In this document: positions 10,501-20,828 of the stretch, one piece after another
How the letters are laid out: each line of letters opens with the position of its first letter
How positions within the stretch are numbered: the stretch's first letter is position 1
Assembly: GCA_963800135.1 (NCBI GenBank)
Contig: CAWCZR010000021.1
Location: 1-64,000, forward strand
Length of the DNA: 64,000 bases
From: DASPSM01 sp963800135
GTDB taxonomy: Bacteria > Planctomycetota > Planctomycetia > Planctomycetales > Planctomycetaceae
Direction: 5' to 3'
Made by a program: the position numbers and the translations under genes
The notes under the pieces: generated by a model
Told to the model about the DNA's origin: nothing
Databases searched by the model: none
Seen by the model: the letters and a program-made list of their open reading frames with translations, nothing else

Positions 10501-11574
10501 TCGATCGACTTCATCACGATCCAGTCCAGGTCGCCGCGCACAAGCTGGCTCAAGCGGTGCGGGTCGGCCTGCCGATGAGCCGCTACCGCGACTCGGGTGT
10601 CCGCCGACGTGCTGATCCGCAGGCTCGGCTTGGGCGGCTCCTCCTCTCGGATGATGCGGCGAATCTCGTCGAACGCCGCCTCACGCAGGCGGTCTTGTCG
10701 AACGGCGTGCTCCCGGTGAGCAACTCATATAACAACACGCCCAGCGAATAGATGTCGCTGCGCGTGTCGATGTCAAGGCTGGTCATCTCCGCCTGCTCGG
10801 GGCTCATATACTGCGGGCGTTCCGATCATCTCAGCAAAGCGTGTAAAGAGCGTCTCTGGCGTGAGCTGCCGGTCGATCGCCTTGGCCACCCCGAAGTCGA
10901 TCACCTTGGGCAACGGCCGGCCATCGTGCAGCGTGACCAGCACGTTGGAGGGCTTGATATCTCGGTGAATGATCCCTTTCTGGTGAGCATGTTGCACGGC
11001 ATGACAGACTTGGACGAAAAGCTCTAGCCGCTCGTGCACGGGAAGATTGAATTGATCGCATAGTCGATGATCGGGACGCCGCGGACCAGCTCCATTACGA
11101 AGTATGGCCGTCCGGAATCGGTCGACCCAGCGACGAGGGCCCGAGCGATGTTCGGGTGATCATCAATGAGAGTGCTTGCAGCTCGGCCTTGAATCTCGCG
11201 AGTACCTGCCGTGTGTCCATGCCCGGCTTGACGATCTTGAACGCCACCCGGCGGCGGACCGGGGCCTGCTGATCGGCCATGTAAACAATGCCGAAGCCCC
11301 CTTCGCCGATCTGCTCCAGCAGCTTGTAGGGGCCGATGACTGTGCCGGGAGCTTCAGTGACACCGTGCGCCGCGACGGTGGCGGCCAGACCGGGCGGCGG
11401 GACGTCCAAGGGACCAATCGATTTGTCGTGGGATTTCAAGAGCTCCAGCACACGCCTGAGCAGCTCGGAATCGCCAGCGCAGGCGCCGTTGACGTAGGCC
11501 AGTCGTTCTTCGGGTGTGCCCAATTCAAGGGCAGCCAGAAAAATGGCCTCTTCGTTCCGGGGGACCTCGGTCAT
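7542..11574 (-). pseudogene. Giant Ser/Thr protein kinase with WD40 propellers and TPR tail, frame-broken
   Basis: Hanks-type kinase of about 1340 residues when repaired. The start at 11574 has AGGA upstream. Order: a short leader (EAIFLAALELGTPEERLAYV); the glycine loop IGEGGFGIVY; the ATP lysine in VAFKIVK; the catalytic loop HRDIKPSN; IDFGVAKA; MSPEQAEMTSLDIDTRSDIYSLG; a transmembrane segment near TTAVVVLSAILLCTVISV; an Ala/Glu/Gln-rich helix; then about 14 WD40 repeats of the type VAFSPDGKxLASGSxDxTVKLWD, enough for two propellers. It ends with TPR-like helices (YWHTLGIAHYRAGNNKEAIVAM). Frame changes occur near 11160, 11070, 10815, 10690, 10170 and 8080, each flanked by conserved sequence. 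The sigma gene just upstream suggests a sigma/kinase signalling pair. Confidence 0.85.
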
Positions 11575-11658
11575 CGTCATTCCTGATGCTCTATAAAACA
11601 GTGCGGAATCGGCGACGAAATCACTCCACAAATCGGACCGAATTCCCGCAACTATTTC

Positions 11659-12230
11659 TCAGTCGGCCTGGAGCGTTTCCGTCCGCCCCAGCTCGGTGTA
11701 CAACCAAGCCCGAGCGTAAGCCCAATAGCGATCAGCCGTTGTAGAAGAGATCCGAGTCCGTCGCTGCCGCGAATCGAAAGGCCCGCGAAATAGCGAAGTT
11801 TGACCAAATCGGCCTTGAGCTTGTCCTGCTTCTCGAATCGCTGCAAAACCTCGTTGACGGCCAGGATGTCGAGCGAGGGCTCCGGGCCGACGATCTCGAC
11901 GTTTTCCAACGGTTGCCGACTCAGCGCGCCACCTCGCCGTTGGCTTTGCTTGTGACGCGCTTGGTCGATGAGGATCCGCCGCATGGCCTCGGCCACCGCG
12001 GCGAAGAAGTGTCCCCGGCTCTTCCAGAGCTGGGGACGAGCCACGTCGACCAGCCGAACGTAGGCATCATGCACCAGAGCCGTGGCCTGAAGCGTTTGGC
12101 CGGGCTTCTCCTGGGCCATCTTCTGCGCCGCCAATCGGCGCAATTCTTCGTAGACCAGAGGCAAAAGCTGTTCGGATGCCTGAGGATCGCCCTGCTCGAT
12201 TGCGGAAAGGATTCGCGTAACGTCGCTCAT
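11659..12230 (-). pseudogene. ECF sigma factor (TIGR02999-type), frame-broken near its end
   Basis: Alternative sigma factor of the planctomycete ECF group. It starts MSDVTRILSAIEQGDPQASEQLLPLVYEELR and contains the region 2 pattern LQATALVHDAYVRLVD and RGHFFAAVAEAMRRILID. Region 4 begins LKADLVKLRYFAGLSI, then the frame slips near 11740; the helix-turn-helix end resumes as TTADRYWAYARAWLYTEL and stops at 11659. It is followed leftward by the kinase gene after about 85 bp and lies back to back with a close paralogue at 12717. Such sigma factors are often controlled by the neighbouring kinase; that link is inferred. Confidence 0.85.
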
Positions 12231-12716
12231 GCCCGCTCCAAAGGAGCCTTCGATGCGGTCCATTGAGCATAGCCACAGGCAACTCGCCGAATCCACTCCC
12301 TGCCGCCAACGCCGCCGCTTCCGGCCGGTCGAAGCCCGAGGCAAACGGTTTCTGAAAATCGTTCGTTTGATGCGCTGCCCTTCAACCCAATTCCGCGGCC
12401 ATCATTCAGTCGAGCGCGATTCTCACAAAACGTTTGAGTTCTCGGCACGAAAATCGTGTGTCAAAAAACGTATGTGAATCCGGGACGAGGCAAGCGGCGG
12501 CACCCGTCAAACGGTGGTTTAATGGCGCTCCCGACAAAGGGTTGAGTTTCGCGGAATGGGACAGCACCCTTTGTCTGATTCAAATTCGCTTCGTCGATGC
12601 CCCTCGACGCAGCAGGAGGTGATCACACACATCTTTGCTTGCGTTTGTGGCTGAATCTGCATGGCGACCCCGGCATCCTTCTTCGATGGTGCAGCAGCGT
12701 CATATACTAAGTCGGC
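12231..12716. promoter_or_regulatory. Divergent control region between two sigma-factor genes
   Basis: 486 bp with no gene, from which two paralogous sigma/kinase modules are read outward. It must hold both promoters. Two TCAAACG-type motifs are at 12364-12373 and 12430-12438. A TATACT hexamer at 12703-12708 lies only 9 bp before the rightward ATG, too close for a normal leader unless the message is nearly leaderless. No promoter was assigned firmly. Confidence 0.5.
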
Positions 12717-13298
12717 ATGAGCGAAGTTACTCGCATCATGAACGCCATCGATGCCGGCGATCCCCGCGCAGCGGCCCAGTTGCTGCCGCTTGTTTACGAC
12801 GAACTACGCCTGCTGGCTGCCCAGCGACTTGCCCTGGAAAATCCGGGGCAGACGCTGGAAGCGACCGCTCTGGTTCACGAAGCCTACCTGCGGCTTGTCG
12901 GAGATGGGTCGGGGCCTCATTGGGACCATCGCGGCCACTTCTTCGCTGCCGCTGCCGAGGCCATGCGGCGAATTCTCGTGGACGCCGCCCGCCACAAACA
13001 GGCAATCCGTCACGGCGGCGGAAGGCACCGAGTGGACCTTCACGATTATCACTGCATCACGCAATCGCCGGACGGCTTGCTGGCAATCGACGAAGCCTTA
13101 ACACGTTTCGTCAGCGAGGAGCCGGCCAAGGCCGAACTGGTGAAATTGCGTTTCTTTGCCGGTTTGTCTACGCCCGAGGCTGCCGCCGCTTTGGGAATCT
13201 CCGTCGCGACTGCCGAGCGGTGGTGGGCTTTTGCACGCGCCTGGCTGTTGAGCGAACTCCAGGAGGACAGAAGTCAAGAAATCCTTCCCTCTGGATGA
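12717..13298 (+). CDS. ECF sigma factor (TIGR02999-type)
   Basis: 193 residues, intact. It starts MSEVTRIMNAIDAGDPRAAAQLLPLVYDELR; region 2 includes LEATALVHEAYLRLVGD and RGHFFAAAAEAMRRILVDAARH; region 4 is LVKLRFFAGLSTPEAAAALGISVATAERWWAFARAWL, a complete helix-turn-helix. It is a close paralogue of the leftward sigma factor at 11659-12230. The kinase gene follows about 60 bp downstream, so the pair is probably an operon in which the sigma factor redirects RNA polymerase and the kinase senses or transmits the signal. No anti-sigma gene is visible. Confidence 0.92.
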   Translation: MSEVTRIMNAIDAGDPRAAAQLLPLVYDELRLLAAQRLALENPGQTLEATALVHEAYLRLVGDGSGPHWDHRGHFFAAAAEAMRRILVDAARHKQAIRHGGGRHRVDLHDYHCITQSPDGLLAIDEALTRFVSEEPAKAELVKLRFFAGLSTPEAAAALGISVATAERWWAFARAWLLSELQEDRSQEILPSG

Positions 13299-13361
13299 GG
13301 GGGCTCGGCCCGTTCTTACGCATTGAAAGAGGTCCATCAATGCGTTTTCGGAGTTCTGGCG

Positions 13362-16300
13362 ATGACCGAACAATCCCCCGCCGAGGCGATCTTCTTCGCT
13401 GCCCTGGAAAAGGGCACGCCCGAGGAACGCGTGGCTTATCTCGACGCTGCTTGTGGCGATGACCACAACTTACGGCAACGGGTCGATCGCCTTCTCGCCG
13501 CCCATCCGCAGGTTGGGAGCTTTCTCGAGCCGCCGGTCCGTGAAGCGGTTGCCGCTGCCGAGGCCCCCACCATCCCGCCAAATGAGAAGCGTCCCGCCGG
13601 TCCGGGCCGGGGCGAAACCGTCCTCGACGACAGTCCCGTGGAGGATGTCGGAGCGGTCATCGCCGGCAAATACAAGCTGCTCGAAACTCTCGGCCAGGGC
13701 GGAATGGGCGCCGTGTTCATGGCGCAACAGATGCAACCGGTCAAGCGGCTCGTCGCGCTGAAGCTCATCAAGCTGGGCATGGACTCCAAGCAAGTCCTGG
13801 CCCGCTTCGAGGCCGAGCGGCAGGCGTTGGCCCTGATGGATCATCCCAATATCGCCAAGGTCCTGGACGCGGGAACGACCGACTCGGGCCGCCCCTTCTT
13901 TGTGATGGAGCTGGTGAAGGGGGTGCCGATCACCCGCTTCTGCGATGAGCGCCAGCTCTCCCCCCGGCAACGCTTGGAGCTGTTCATCCCGGTCTGCCAG
14001 GCGATTCAGCACGCTCACCAGAAGGGCATCATCCACCGGGACATCAAGCCGGCAAACGTGCTGGTCGCGCTCTACGACGACCGCCCGGTGCCGAAGGTGA
14101 TCGATTTTGGCGTGGCCAAAGCCGCCGGCCTGCAACTCACCGATGTCAGTCTGATGACCGGGTTCGGCGGAATCGTCGGCACTCCGGAATACATGTCCCC
14201 CGAGCAGGCCCAGCTCAACCAGCTCGACATCGATACCCGCTCCGACGTGTACGCCCTGGGTGTGCTGCTCTACGAATTGCTCACCGGCACGACACCCATC
14301 GACCGCAAGCGTCTGGGCCAAGGCGCTGTTCGAGGTTTTGCGAATTATTCGCGAGGAGGAGCCGCTACGGCCGAGCACCCGACTCAGCACGTCCGACGCC
14401 CTGGCAAGTATCGCCGCGACCCGCAGGACGGAGCCGGCCAGGCTGGCAAAGCTGATGCGCGGCGAGCTGGACTGGATCGTGATGAAGTGTCTGGAAAAGG
14501 ACAGGTCGCGGCGCTACGAGACCGCCAACGGACTGGCCCACGATCTGGAGCGTTACCTGGCTGATGAGCCCGTGGAGGCATGTCCGCCGAGTTCCACTTA
14601 TCGGCTCCGCAAATTTGCCGGCAAGTACAAAAAGGCACTCGCGACGGCGGCCACGTTTGTCGCCGTCTTGCTGATCGGCGCCGTCGTCAGCACCTGGCAG
14701 GCCATTCGCGCCACAAACGCCGAAGCGTCGGCATTGAAAGAAACGGAGTGCGCCGAGTCCAACGAAATCGCGGCAGTCGTGGCAAATGAGCAGACACAGG
14801 ACGCCCTGACTACCAGCTTGTTCGAACAGGCTCATGCCGTTCGGCTGTCCGGCTTGCCGGGCCGCCGGTGGCGCGCGCTGGAGTTACTCAAGCAGGCCGA
14901 ACAATTGCGGAGTCGAGAGCGGCTCGACTCGGCGAAGCTGGTCGCTGGCAAAGAGCAATCGGCGGTCCAACACGAAAGTCTTTCCCGGTCGCAGTTGCGG
15001 AGCGAGGCACTGGCTGCGCTGTTGATCGACGACGCGCACGTGATCCGTCAATGGGGCGGGCTGGCTCACTCGGTCAGCCCAGACGGAACTCTCGCTGCCA
15101 CGTTTGGGGCCGACCCGAAACACGAGAGCGGCACCCTGGCTATCGTCGACGTGAAGACGGGCAAGGAAATATCGAAATGGAAAGGAAACGACCCGTCGCG
15201 GCTTCTCGGTATTCCCACGGCGATTGCGCTTGGTCCGCACGCGAGGCGTCTGGCAATCGTTCCGTACCCAATGGAACGGATCGAAGTGTGGGATCTTTTG
15301 TCACAAAAACGGCTGCGCAAACTTGCGATTGCGAAACAAGGCTCAGAGGCGCCCGCATCCAAGACCCGCAGTGCCAAGTCGGGTGCGTCGAAAACTCTAG
15401 CTGTGGCTCCAAGCGAATGGAAGGCGATGGTTTTGTTAAGCCCCAATGGCCGTTACGTCTGCGGTGTTACCAATTCACCGACGGGCGATCGCGTTGTGGT
15501 GTGGGATTTGGACAGCGATGCCGCGGGTCAGCCGGTGGGAATTGTGAAAGGACTGCCAATCGCCGCTTTTAGTCCGGACAACCAACTCTTGGCGTTTGTG
15601 TCGAGAAGCAAAAAAGTCGTGCTGTGGAACGTTGCAACGAATCGCTTGGATAAAGAAATTGAACTGCCTCTCGAGCCGAGTGGTGCAGTCGGATTTGGAC
15701 CGGGCGGAACGCTTGGAATCACCTGTGCACAATCCAACGAGAAACGGGGCAGCGGGAGCCCTGGACCACAAACGCTCCTGATTTGGGATCTTACGCACAA
15801 TCGCGAAATGAAACGGACCGGGACGATTCCCAGCGTTCCGAACTCTATCAGCTTCTCTCCTGACGGGGCCTCCGTTGCCATCAGCCATGGCGTGGCGGGC
15901 AACATTTTAGTTTTCAACCTCGCGGACAGGAAATCCGCCGTGCCGCTGAACCACGGGGCGATGACACGAACGCTCGCGTGGACCGATGACGGCCAGCATT
16001 TGCTGACTGGCGGCTTGGGATCGCTCAAGACTTGGGAGTTTGCGGACGAATCGGCGGCTTCCGACCTGCGACTGGAGGTCGAGCGCGAGACGAGCTTCGA
16101 GGTTCCATTCGCATTGAGCCCAAATGGCCGCTTCATTGCCGTCCAGAGCAGCGGGGTGCCGAACGTTAAACTCTACGACCCCACGTCACGTAAGTTTGTT
16201 CGCCGCCTCCCACACGATGTGTCCGACCATATGTTGCCGTCCCACTTGTGGTTCAGTCCGGACGGAAAGCAGCTTGTCGGCCTGAGTCATCAAAGTGTCG

Positions 16301-17122
16301 TCGTTTGGGACGTTGACACGGCGACCCAAAGAGTCCGAGTGGATGCCAATCCTTCTCAGAGACAAGGCTTCACGTCTGTCGGCTTTCGCGCCGATGGAAG
16401 TGTGCTCGTCGGAGGGATCGCCAATTTCATGCCGGCTGTGTTCGAGGCGTCCAACGGGAAAGAGAATCTGGCGAGGACGGGGAGCGGGATTGGCTGCGTT
16501 GGTCAGTCTTGATGGCCGGTTCGCGACGATATTTGCTTCGGTGCTAGGTCGGACGCAGCAATCCGTTTCCCTTGTCGACATTTCCACAGGCAAGGAGCGG
16601 TCTCAATTGCCGGGCGCACCGAACGGTGCCGTTCACACGACGCTGCGGGAATTCAGTCCAAACGGCCGTTGGCTTCTCGCTCTGCACTTCGGCCGCTCAG
16701 CGACGACTAACCCTCAGGAGGTCACATCATCGTTCGGTAGCGCAGGTCCGGGCTATCTGGGTTCGGGAATAGCGCAGCAACCGTGGACAGCCGATGTTTT
16801 GGATGTCGAGTCCGGGAAACGGCACATGCAAATAGACGGTGCGTCGAATCCCATCGCTCGCGTTTTCAGCCGCGATGGCCGGTATCTCGCGGTCGGCATG
16901 GCAAACGGAGCGATTCGGTTCTGGGACACGCAAGTCCGCGAGGAATTATTCGACTGGCATGCGTTCGGCGATCACGCGGAAGAATCCTTTTTGCCGCAAT
17001 ATCTTGCCTTCGATGCAGACGACGCCAATTTTGTCGTTCCAAATCCCGTGTCGCCGGCCTTTCGCATGTTGAACTTGCCGCGGGTCAACGAGCAACTGGG
17101 GACGGCAGCCCTCAACTGGTAG
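13362..17122 (+). pseudogene. Giant Ser/Thr protein kinase with WD40-like C-terminus, frame-broken
   Basis: About 1250 residues when repaired. MTEQSPAEAIFFAALEKGTPEERVAYLDAACGDD is the leader; the kinase domain has LGQGGMGAVF, VALKLIK, HRDIKPANV, IDFGVAKA, GTPEYMSPEQAQLNQLDIDTRSDVYALG. The frame slips near 14330 and continues as EVLRIIREEEPLRPSTRLS, then YETANGLAHDLERYLADEPVEACPPS, a transmembrane helix (ALATAATFVAVLLIGAVVS), and a long, poorly conserved beta-propeller region with VWDLL, FSPDGKQ and similar strands. A second slip near 16490 leads to the end FWDTQVREELFDWHAF and LGTAALNW. Paired with the upstream sigma gene; the propeller is more degenerate than in the leftward kinase. Confidence 0.85.
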
Positions 17123-17445
17123 ACGTTGAGGGATCCCAGAAGATTTCCGTTGAACAAACCACGCCGGCGCAGAATGAGTGAGAGAATCATTTATGAACGC
17201 GCGTGTTCGAGGCCGCTTGCGACGAGGCGATGCCCTCCTCCGACTCGAACCTTCTGTCCCAATTAAGGTTCGAATTCTGCCGCCGATTTCCGGGCGTTTG
17301 ATCCGCCCTCACAGCCTGACGCCGGATTCCGCCAAAACGTATGAGTATCTATGAAGGCCGGGCCTCCTAGGCATAAGAGGCGTTTGAGACGATGTTTGTC
17401 GGTGTGAATATGTCTCGGACGACTTCCCCAACTCAGGAGACCGGC
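17123..17445. other. Intergenic region before the IS110 fragment
   Basis: No gene seen. A 7-bp hairpin (GAACCTT ... AAGGTTC) occurs at about 17247-17271 and a CGTTTGAG motif near 17382. Confidence 0.35.
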
Positions 17446-17792
17446 ATGAAGATCCTTGCGATCGATCTCGGAAAGAGCAAGAGCGTCGCATGTGCCTATT
17501 CCGTTGAGACCGCGGAATCGCGGTTTCACAAGGTGGGCACAAGTCCGGGGCAGCTGCATGAATTGATCCTCAAGGTGCGACCTGATCGAATTGTCATTGA
17601 AGTCTGCTCCGCAGCCGGATGGGTGGCGGACCTGGTGGGGACAATAGGAATTGAGTTGCAGGTCGCCAATACGGCCGCTCCCGCCTGGCGTTGGAGCAAT
17701 ACCAAGCGGAAGACCGATCGCGATGATGCGTTGCGTCTGGCCCAACTGTCGGCCCTTGAACAACTTCCCCGGGTCACGATTCCCAAACGGCC
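17446..17792 (+). pseudogene. IS110-family transposase, 5' fragment
   Basis: Start at 17446 after AGGAG. The frame encodes the DEDD N-terminal domain of an IS110-family transposase: IDLGKSKSVACAYS, a region with the acidic residue in IVIEVCSAAGWVADLV, and KRKTDRDDALRLAQL, which holds the paired acidic residues. After QLPRVTIPK the IS110 sequence stops abruptly and integrase-like codons begin in another frame. The C-terminal Ser-containing domain is absent, so the transposase is not functional. Confidence 0.8.
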
Positions 17793-17793
17793 A

Positions 17794-18605
17794 TTGACAC
17801 GATCCGTGGTGATCTCAACGCACTCAGCGTCGTGTACAACCTTTGGCTCATCAAGGCGACCAAGTTGCTCGACGTGAATCCCTTTGCGGACGTGATTCCG
17901 CCGAAGACAAATCGCCGAACACCTCGGCTCATCGAGCAGAAAGAATTGCAGGCATTTCTCGACTGGCTCGACCATCGGTGGGGCGGTTGGCGGCTGCCGA
18001 CGCTCTTCCTCGAAGTTAAGGCCGCAATCGGGTGCCGGATCCGCGAACTCGCATCGACTCGGACAAGCCAACTGAAGGATGGTCGAATTCACTTCGATGC
18101 CGAGACGACCAAAGCGCGGAAGACAAGAATGGTTCGTTTGCCTGCTTCGCTCTATGCCGAGCTTGTGCAGAACGCCGGCAAAGAATTCGTCTTCGAGCGG
18201 TTCGAGACGGATCGTGGCAAAATTCACCGAAAACGGGGGACCACGCGGTACGCCAGCTTAGTCAAGCAATTTTCACCGACGATCCTGATTCGCTGGCTTC
18301 AGGCCGAGAAGCTCACGTACTTCGCAGAGAACCCGAATGCCAAGCGCTTCAAGCTCCACAACCTTCGTGGGACGGCGATGTCGAAGGCTAGGATGCTCGG
18401 CATCACCTACGACGATGCGTCGGTTGCGTTCGGTTGCAATCCTGAGACGATGCGACGGCACTACCTCGCCTTGAACGAGGTAGACATCACCGACCGGGTG
18501 ATGGAGCGACTCCACGACTCAGCCAACGGTTCCGCGAAACAAACCGAGCCTCCGACTCCTCCTCCAACGCAGAATTTGGGGAGATTTTGGGGAGATGCCC
18601 GTTGA
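17794..18605 (+). pseudogene. Tyrosine recombinase/integrase, 3' fragment
   Basis: Reads IDTIRGDLNALSVVYNLWL at the junction with the IS110 fragment, then the catalytic domain: GCRIRELASTRTSQL (Arg), HNLRGTAMSKARMLGI (HxxR) and CNPETMRRHYLAL (Tyr). The N-terminal arm-binding and core-binding region, about 150 residues in relatives, is missing. It ends QNLGRFWGDAR at 18605, only 49 bp from a tRNA-Leu 3' fragment, which suggests it once served that same attachment site. Confidence 0.75.
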
Positions 18606-18609
18606 GGAC

Positions 18610-18641
18610 AAAAAAAGACTCACGACGAATTGCCGTAAGTC
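18610..18641 (-). terminator. Terminator behind the displaced tRNA-Leu 3' end
   Basis: On the minus strand an 8-bp stem (GACTTACG/CGTGAGTC with one G-U) is followed by seven T. It lies directly downstream of the tRNA-Leu 3' fragment, so it looks like the native terminator of tRNA-Leu before integration; the intact tRNA at 25464 has no such hairpin behind it. Confidence 0.7.
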
Positions 18642-18653
18642 CTTGCTGAGTAT

Positions 18654-18707
18654 TGCCGGAGGAGGGACTCGAACCCACACACCCAGTTACGGATACTGGA
18701 TTTTGAA
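18654..18707 (-). repeat. Distal attachment site: 54-bp copy of the tRNA-Leu(CAA) 3' half
   Basis: Identical to 25464-25517 except one base (18685 A against 25495 T). It covers the T arm, variable arm and half of the anticodon arm, and stops at the anticodon loop. A direct repeat of a tRNA 3' end is the standard mark of an integrative element inserted by a tyrosine integrase. Confidence 0.85.
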
Positions 18708-19172
18708 CGGAAAGAACCCTGCTCGCCCTAAATCCTTTGGCAGTCCGTAACTCCAACGAGGGGTTTTGCTTATCACAAAAGGCTCCTCCCCGTCAATCTT
18801 CGTGAACCTCCGCTTCTCCACCAATGTTGACACGAATTGGACACCGACTTGGGGAGATTTTGGGGAGATCCAAAATCGAGTCGTGGCTCAGTCGGATCTT
18901 CGTATCCTTGCTTCAATTGCCACTGGCTCAACCGGCTAGTTTTGACTGAACGGGCGGAAACGCCATCGTCAGAACATAAATCGACTCATCGAATTCATGG
19001 CGAGGAATCTGTCGCCAGAGAACCGGGCGTTGCTCGCACAGATGGCGGCACGCGGCGTAAAATCGGGCCGCTTCGGCGACCGATCATCCGTGCGTCATTC
19101 GGATCAAAGCCGAAGCTTAAGACGTACAAGAACGTCCCCCGTTGCTGCAAGAGCCGAAGGTGGATTCGAGAC
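18708..19172. other. Left end of the element, no firm gene
   Basis: Contains a 21-bp sequence at 18849-18869 that exactly repeats 18576-18596, the LGRFWGD codons at the end of the truncated integrase; this hints at the tail of a second, lost integrase. A 59-codon open frame (18997-19176, MARNLSPENRALLAQMAARG...) ends in a GTGA overlap with the next gene's GTG; it is Arg/Ser-rich and may be a leader or chance. Confidence 0.45.
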
Positions 19173-20597
19173 GTGAACTTGGACCAAATACAACGGCTCG
19201 TCACCAAGGGCGAATCGGACCGTCTTGAGTTCAAAAAGTCCACGGGGGAACTGAAGGGTGGGATGGAAACGCTGTGCGGTTTCCTGAATGGGCAGGGCGG
19301 AACGGTCTTGTTCGGCGTGACGACAAGGAGAATCAGTGGTCAAACCGTTTCCGATAACACCTTACGTGACGTTGCCGCAGAGATTGCGAAGCTCGATCCC
19401 CCCGCAACAATCACTCAGAGTCGAGTAAAGGTGTCAGAAACGCACGATGTCCTGGTCCTGAAGACCACAGTGCGTTCCACCTCCCCCTACGCTTATAACG
19501 GTCGGCCATTTCGTCGGGTTGGAAGCACGACTTCGCTGATGCCACAGCAAGAATACGAGCGGCGACTACTTGAGAGGGGGCACTCACGACAGCGTTGGGA
19601 GAATCAGGTCGCCGAAGGCTATCGGCTCGGAGACCTGAATCGTAAGGAGATTCAACGGACTGTCCGCGAGGCTTTGAACGCCAACCGCTTGGAAGCATCA
19701 GCCGAAAGCCCGCAGGAGGTGCTGACGAAGTTGCACCTGGTCACGGATCACAGCGTCCTGCAAGCAGCCGTAGTGGCCTTTGCAAAAGACGTGCTTCCAG
19801 ATTTTCCGCAATGCAGCCTTCGAATGGCCCGCTTTCGTGGTGTAAGAAAGGATGAGTTTATCGACCAACGGCAAGTACACGGAAACGCTTTCGACCTGCT
19901 CGAAGAGGCCATGCTTTTTCTTCGTCGGCACTTGCCCATTGCTGGGCGGTTTGAGCCGGGCGTGCTGACACGTCTCGACGAGCCGCTTTTCCCAACTCTG
20001 GCTCTTCGCGAAGCTGTCGTCAACGCAATTTGTCACCGCGACTATTCAATCGCCGGTGGGGCCATCAGCATTGCAATTTTTGACGACCGCCTGGAGATCG
20101 CCAGCACGGGCACGCTCCCTTTCGGTCTCACCATCGAGGATCTGAAGAAGGAACACACATCGCATCCTCGGAATCCGCTATTGGCTGAGGTGTTTTATCG
20201 AAGAGGGTTGATTGAACGCTGGGGAAGAGGGACGCAAAAAATCGTGTCGCTTTGTGTTGAAGCCGGACACCCGGAACCAGAGTTCGAGGAGCGGGCAGGA
20301 GAGGTGGTCGTTCGTTTCATTCCTTCCGCTTACATTCCGCCGCACCGAATCAGCCACGACCTCACGGAGAGACAACGGCGAATCCTTCATGTGCTACGCG
20401 ACGGTGCTCGACACAGCTTGGGCGAAATGCAGCGAGCGATTGATCCTGAGCTTCCGAGCAGTACGCTTCGCGACGATTTGAATCTCCTGCGGAAACTGCA
20501 TTTGGTTCGATCTGGAGGGCATGGGAGAGGAGCCTTTTGGCAACTGGAACAGGCCGCGAGGAGTCGTTCCAAGGGTAAGGCCAAAGCACGAAAATAA
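19173..20597 (+). CDS. AlbA_2 (Schlafen-type) domain protein with GHKL ATPase and winged helix
   Basis: 474 residues from GTG 19173; the frame is open further upstream but that part is not protein-like. Residues about 1-130 form an AlbA_2 domain (ESDRLEFKKSTGE, METLCGFLNGQGGTVLFGV). A linker is followed by a GHKL-type ATP-binding region like PF13749: LREAVVNAICHRDYS (N box), IAIFDDRLEIASTG, then HPRNPLLAEVFYRRGLIERWGRGTQKI. The end, LTERQRRILHVLRDGARHSLGEMQRAI, is a winged helix. The family is annotated as transcriptional regulator or 'RecG-like' and is often found on mobile or defence loci; its biochemical role is unsettled. It is the main cargo of the tRNA-Leu element and its frame is intact. 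Confidence 0.85.
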   Translation: MNLDQIQRLVTKGESDRLEFKKSTGELKGGMETLCGFLNGQGGTVLFGVTTRRISGQTVSDNTLRDVAAEIAKLDPPATITQSRVKVSETHDVLVLKTTVRSTSPYAYNGRPFRRVGSTTSLMPQQEYERRLLERGHSRQRWENQVAEGYRLGDLNRKEIQRTVREALNANRLEASAESPQEVLTKLHLVTDHSVLQAAVVAFAKDVLPDFPQCSLRMARFRGVRKDEFIDQRQVHGNAFDLLEEAMLFLRRHLPIAGRFEPGVLTRLDEPLFPTLALREAVVNAICHRDYSIAGGAISIAIFDDRLEIASTGTLPFGLTIEDLKKEHTSHPRNPLLAEVFYRRGLIERWGRGTQKIVSLCVEAGHPEPEFEERAGEVVVRFIPSAYIPPHRISHDLTERQRRILHVLRDGARHSLGEMQRAIDPELPSSTLRDDLNLLRKLHLVRSGGHGRGAFWQLEQAARSRSKGKAKARK

Positions 20598-20655
20598 GAC
20601 GGAATAGCACGGTAAAGACGCGGTTTAACACGGAAAATGCACGGATTAGCACGGG
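20590..20655. repeat. Degenerate short tandem repeat around CACGG
   Basis: Five CACGG/CGCGG cores, each separated by AT-rich 6-8 nt spacers (for example GGAAAATGCACGGATTAGC). It lies between the AlbA_2 gene and the IS21 left end. Too degenerate and short-spaced for a CRISPR array. Confidence 0.5.
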
Positions 20656-20828
20656 TCTCACCTCCGACATCGTGGAATCTAAACGGCGGACGAATTGTGC
20701 AGCGCGGGTAGCTCGTTGCGGCGGTCGGATTTTGCAGCGCACATTCGTGCGGTAGCTGCAGCCTGGAGAGAATTGGGGCTTTTGCCCCGTTCTTCAGGAA
20801 GCAGTGAGGCGCCGGAGTGTACGCTGAC

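Noticed and set aside
17247..17271. Hairpin GAACCTT...AAGGTTC as a tRNA T-arm or terminator
   Set aside because: No other tRNA parts and no T-run; a chance short palindrome is as likely.
20590..20655. CRISPR-like array
   Set aside because: Repeat unit is only about 5 bp with 6-8 nt spacers and is degenerate; no cas genes anywhere in the window.
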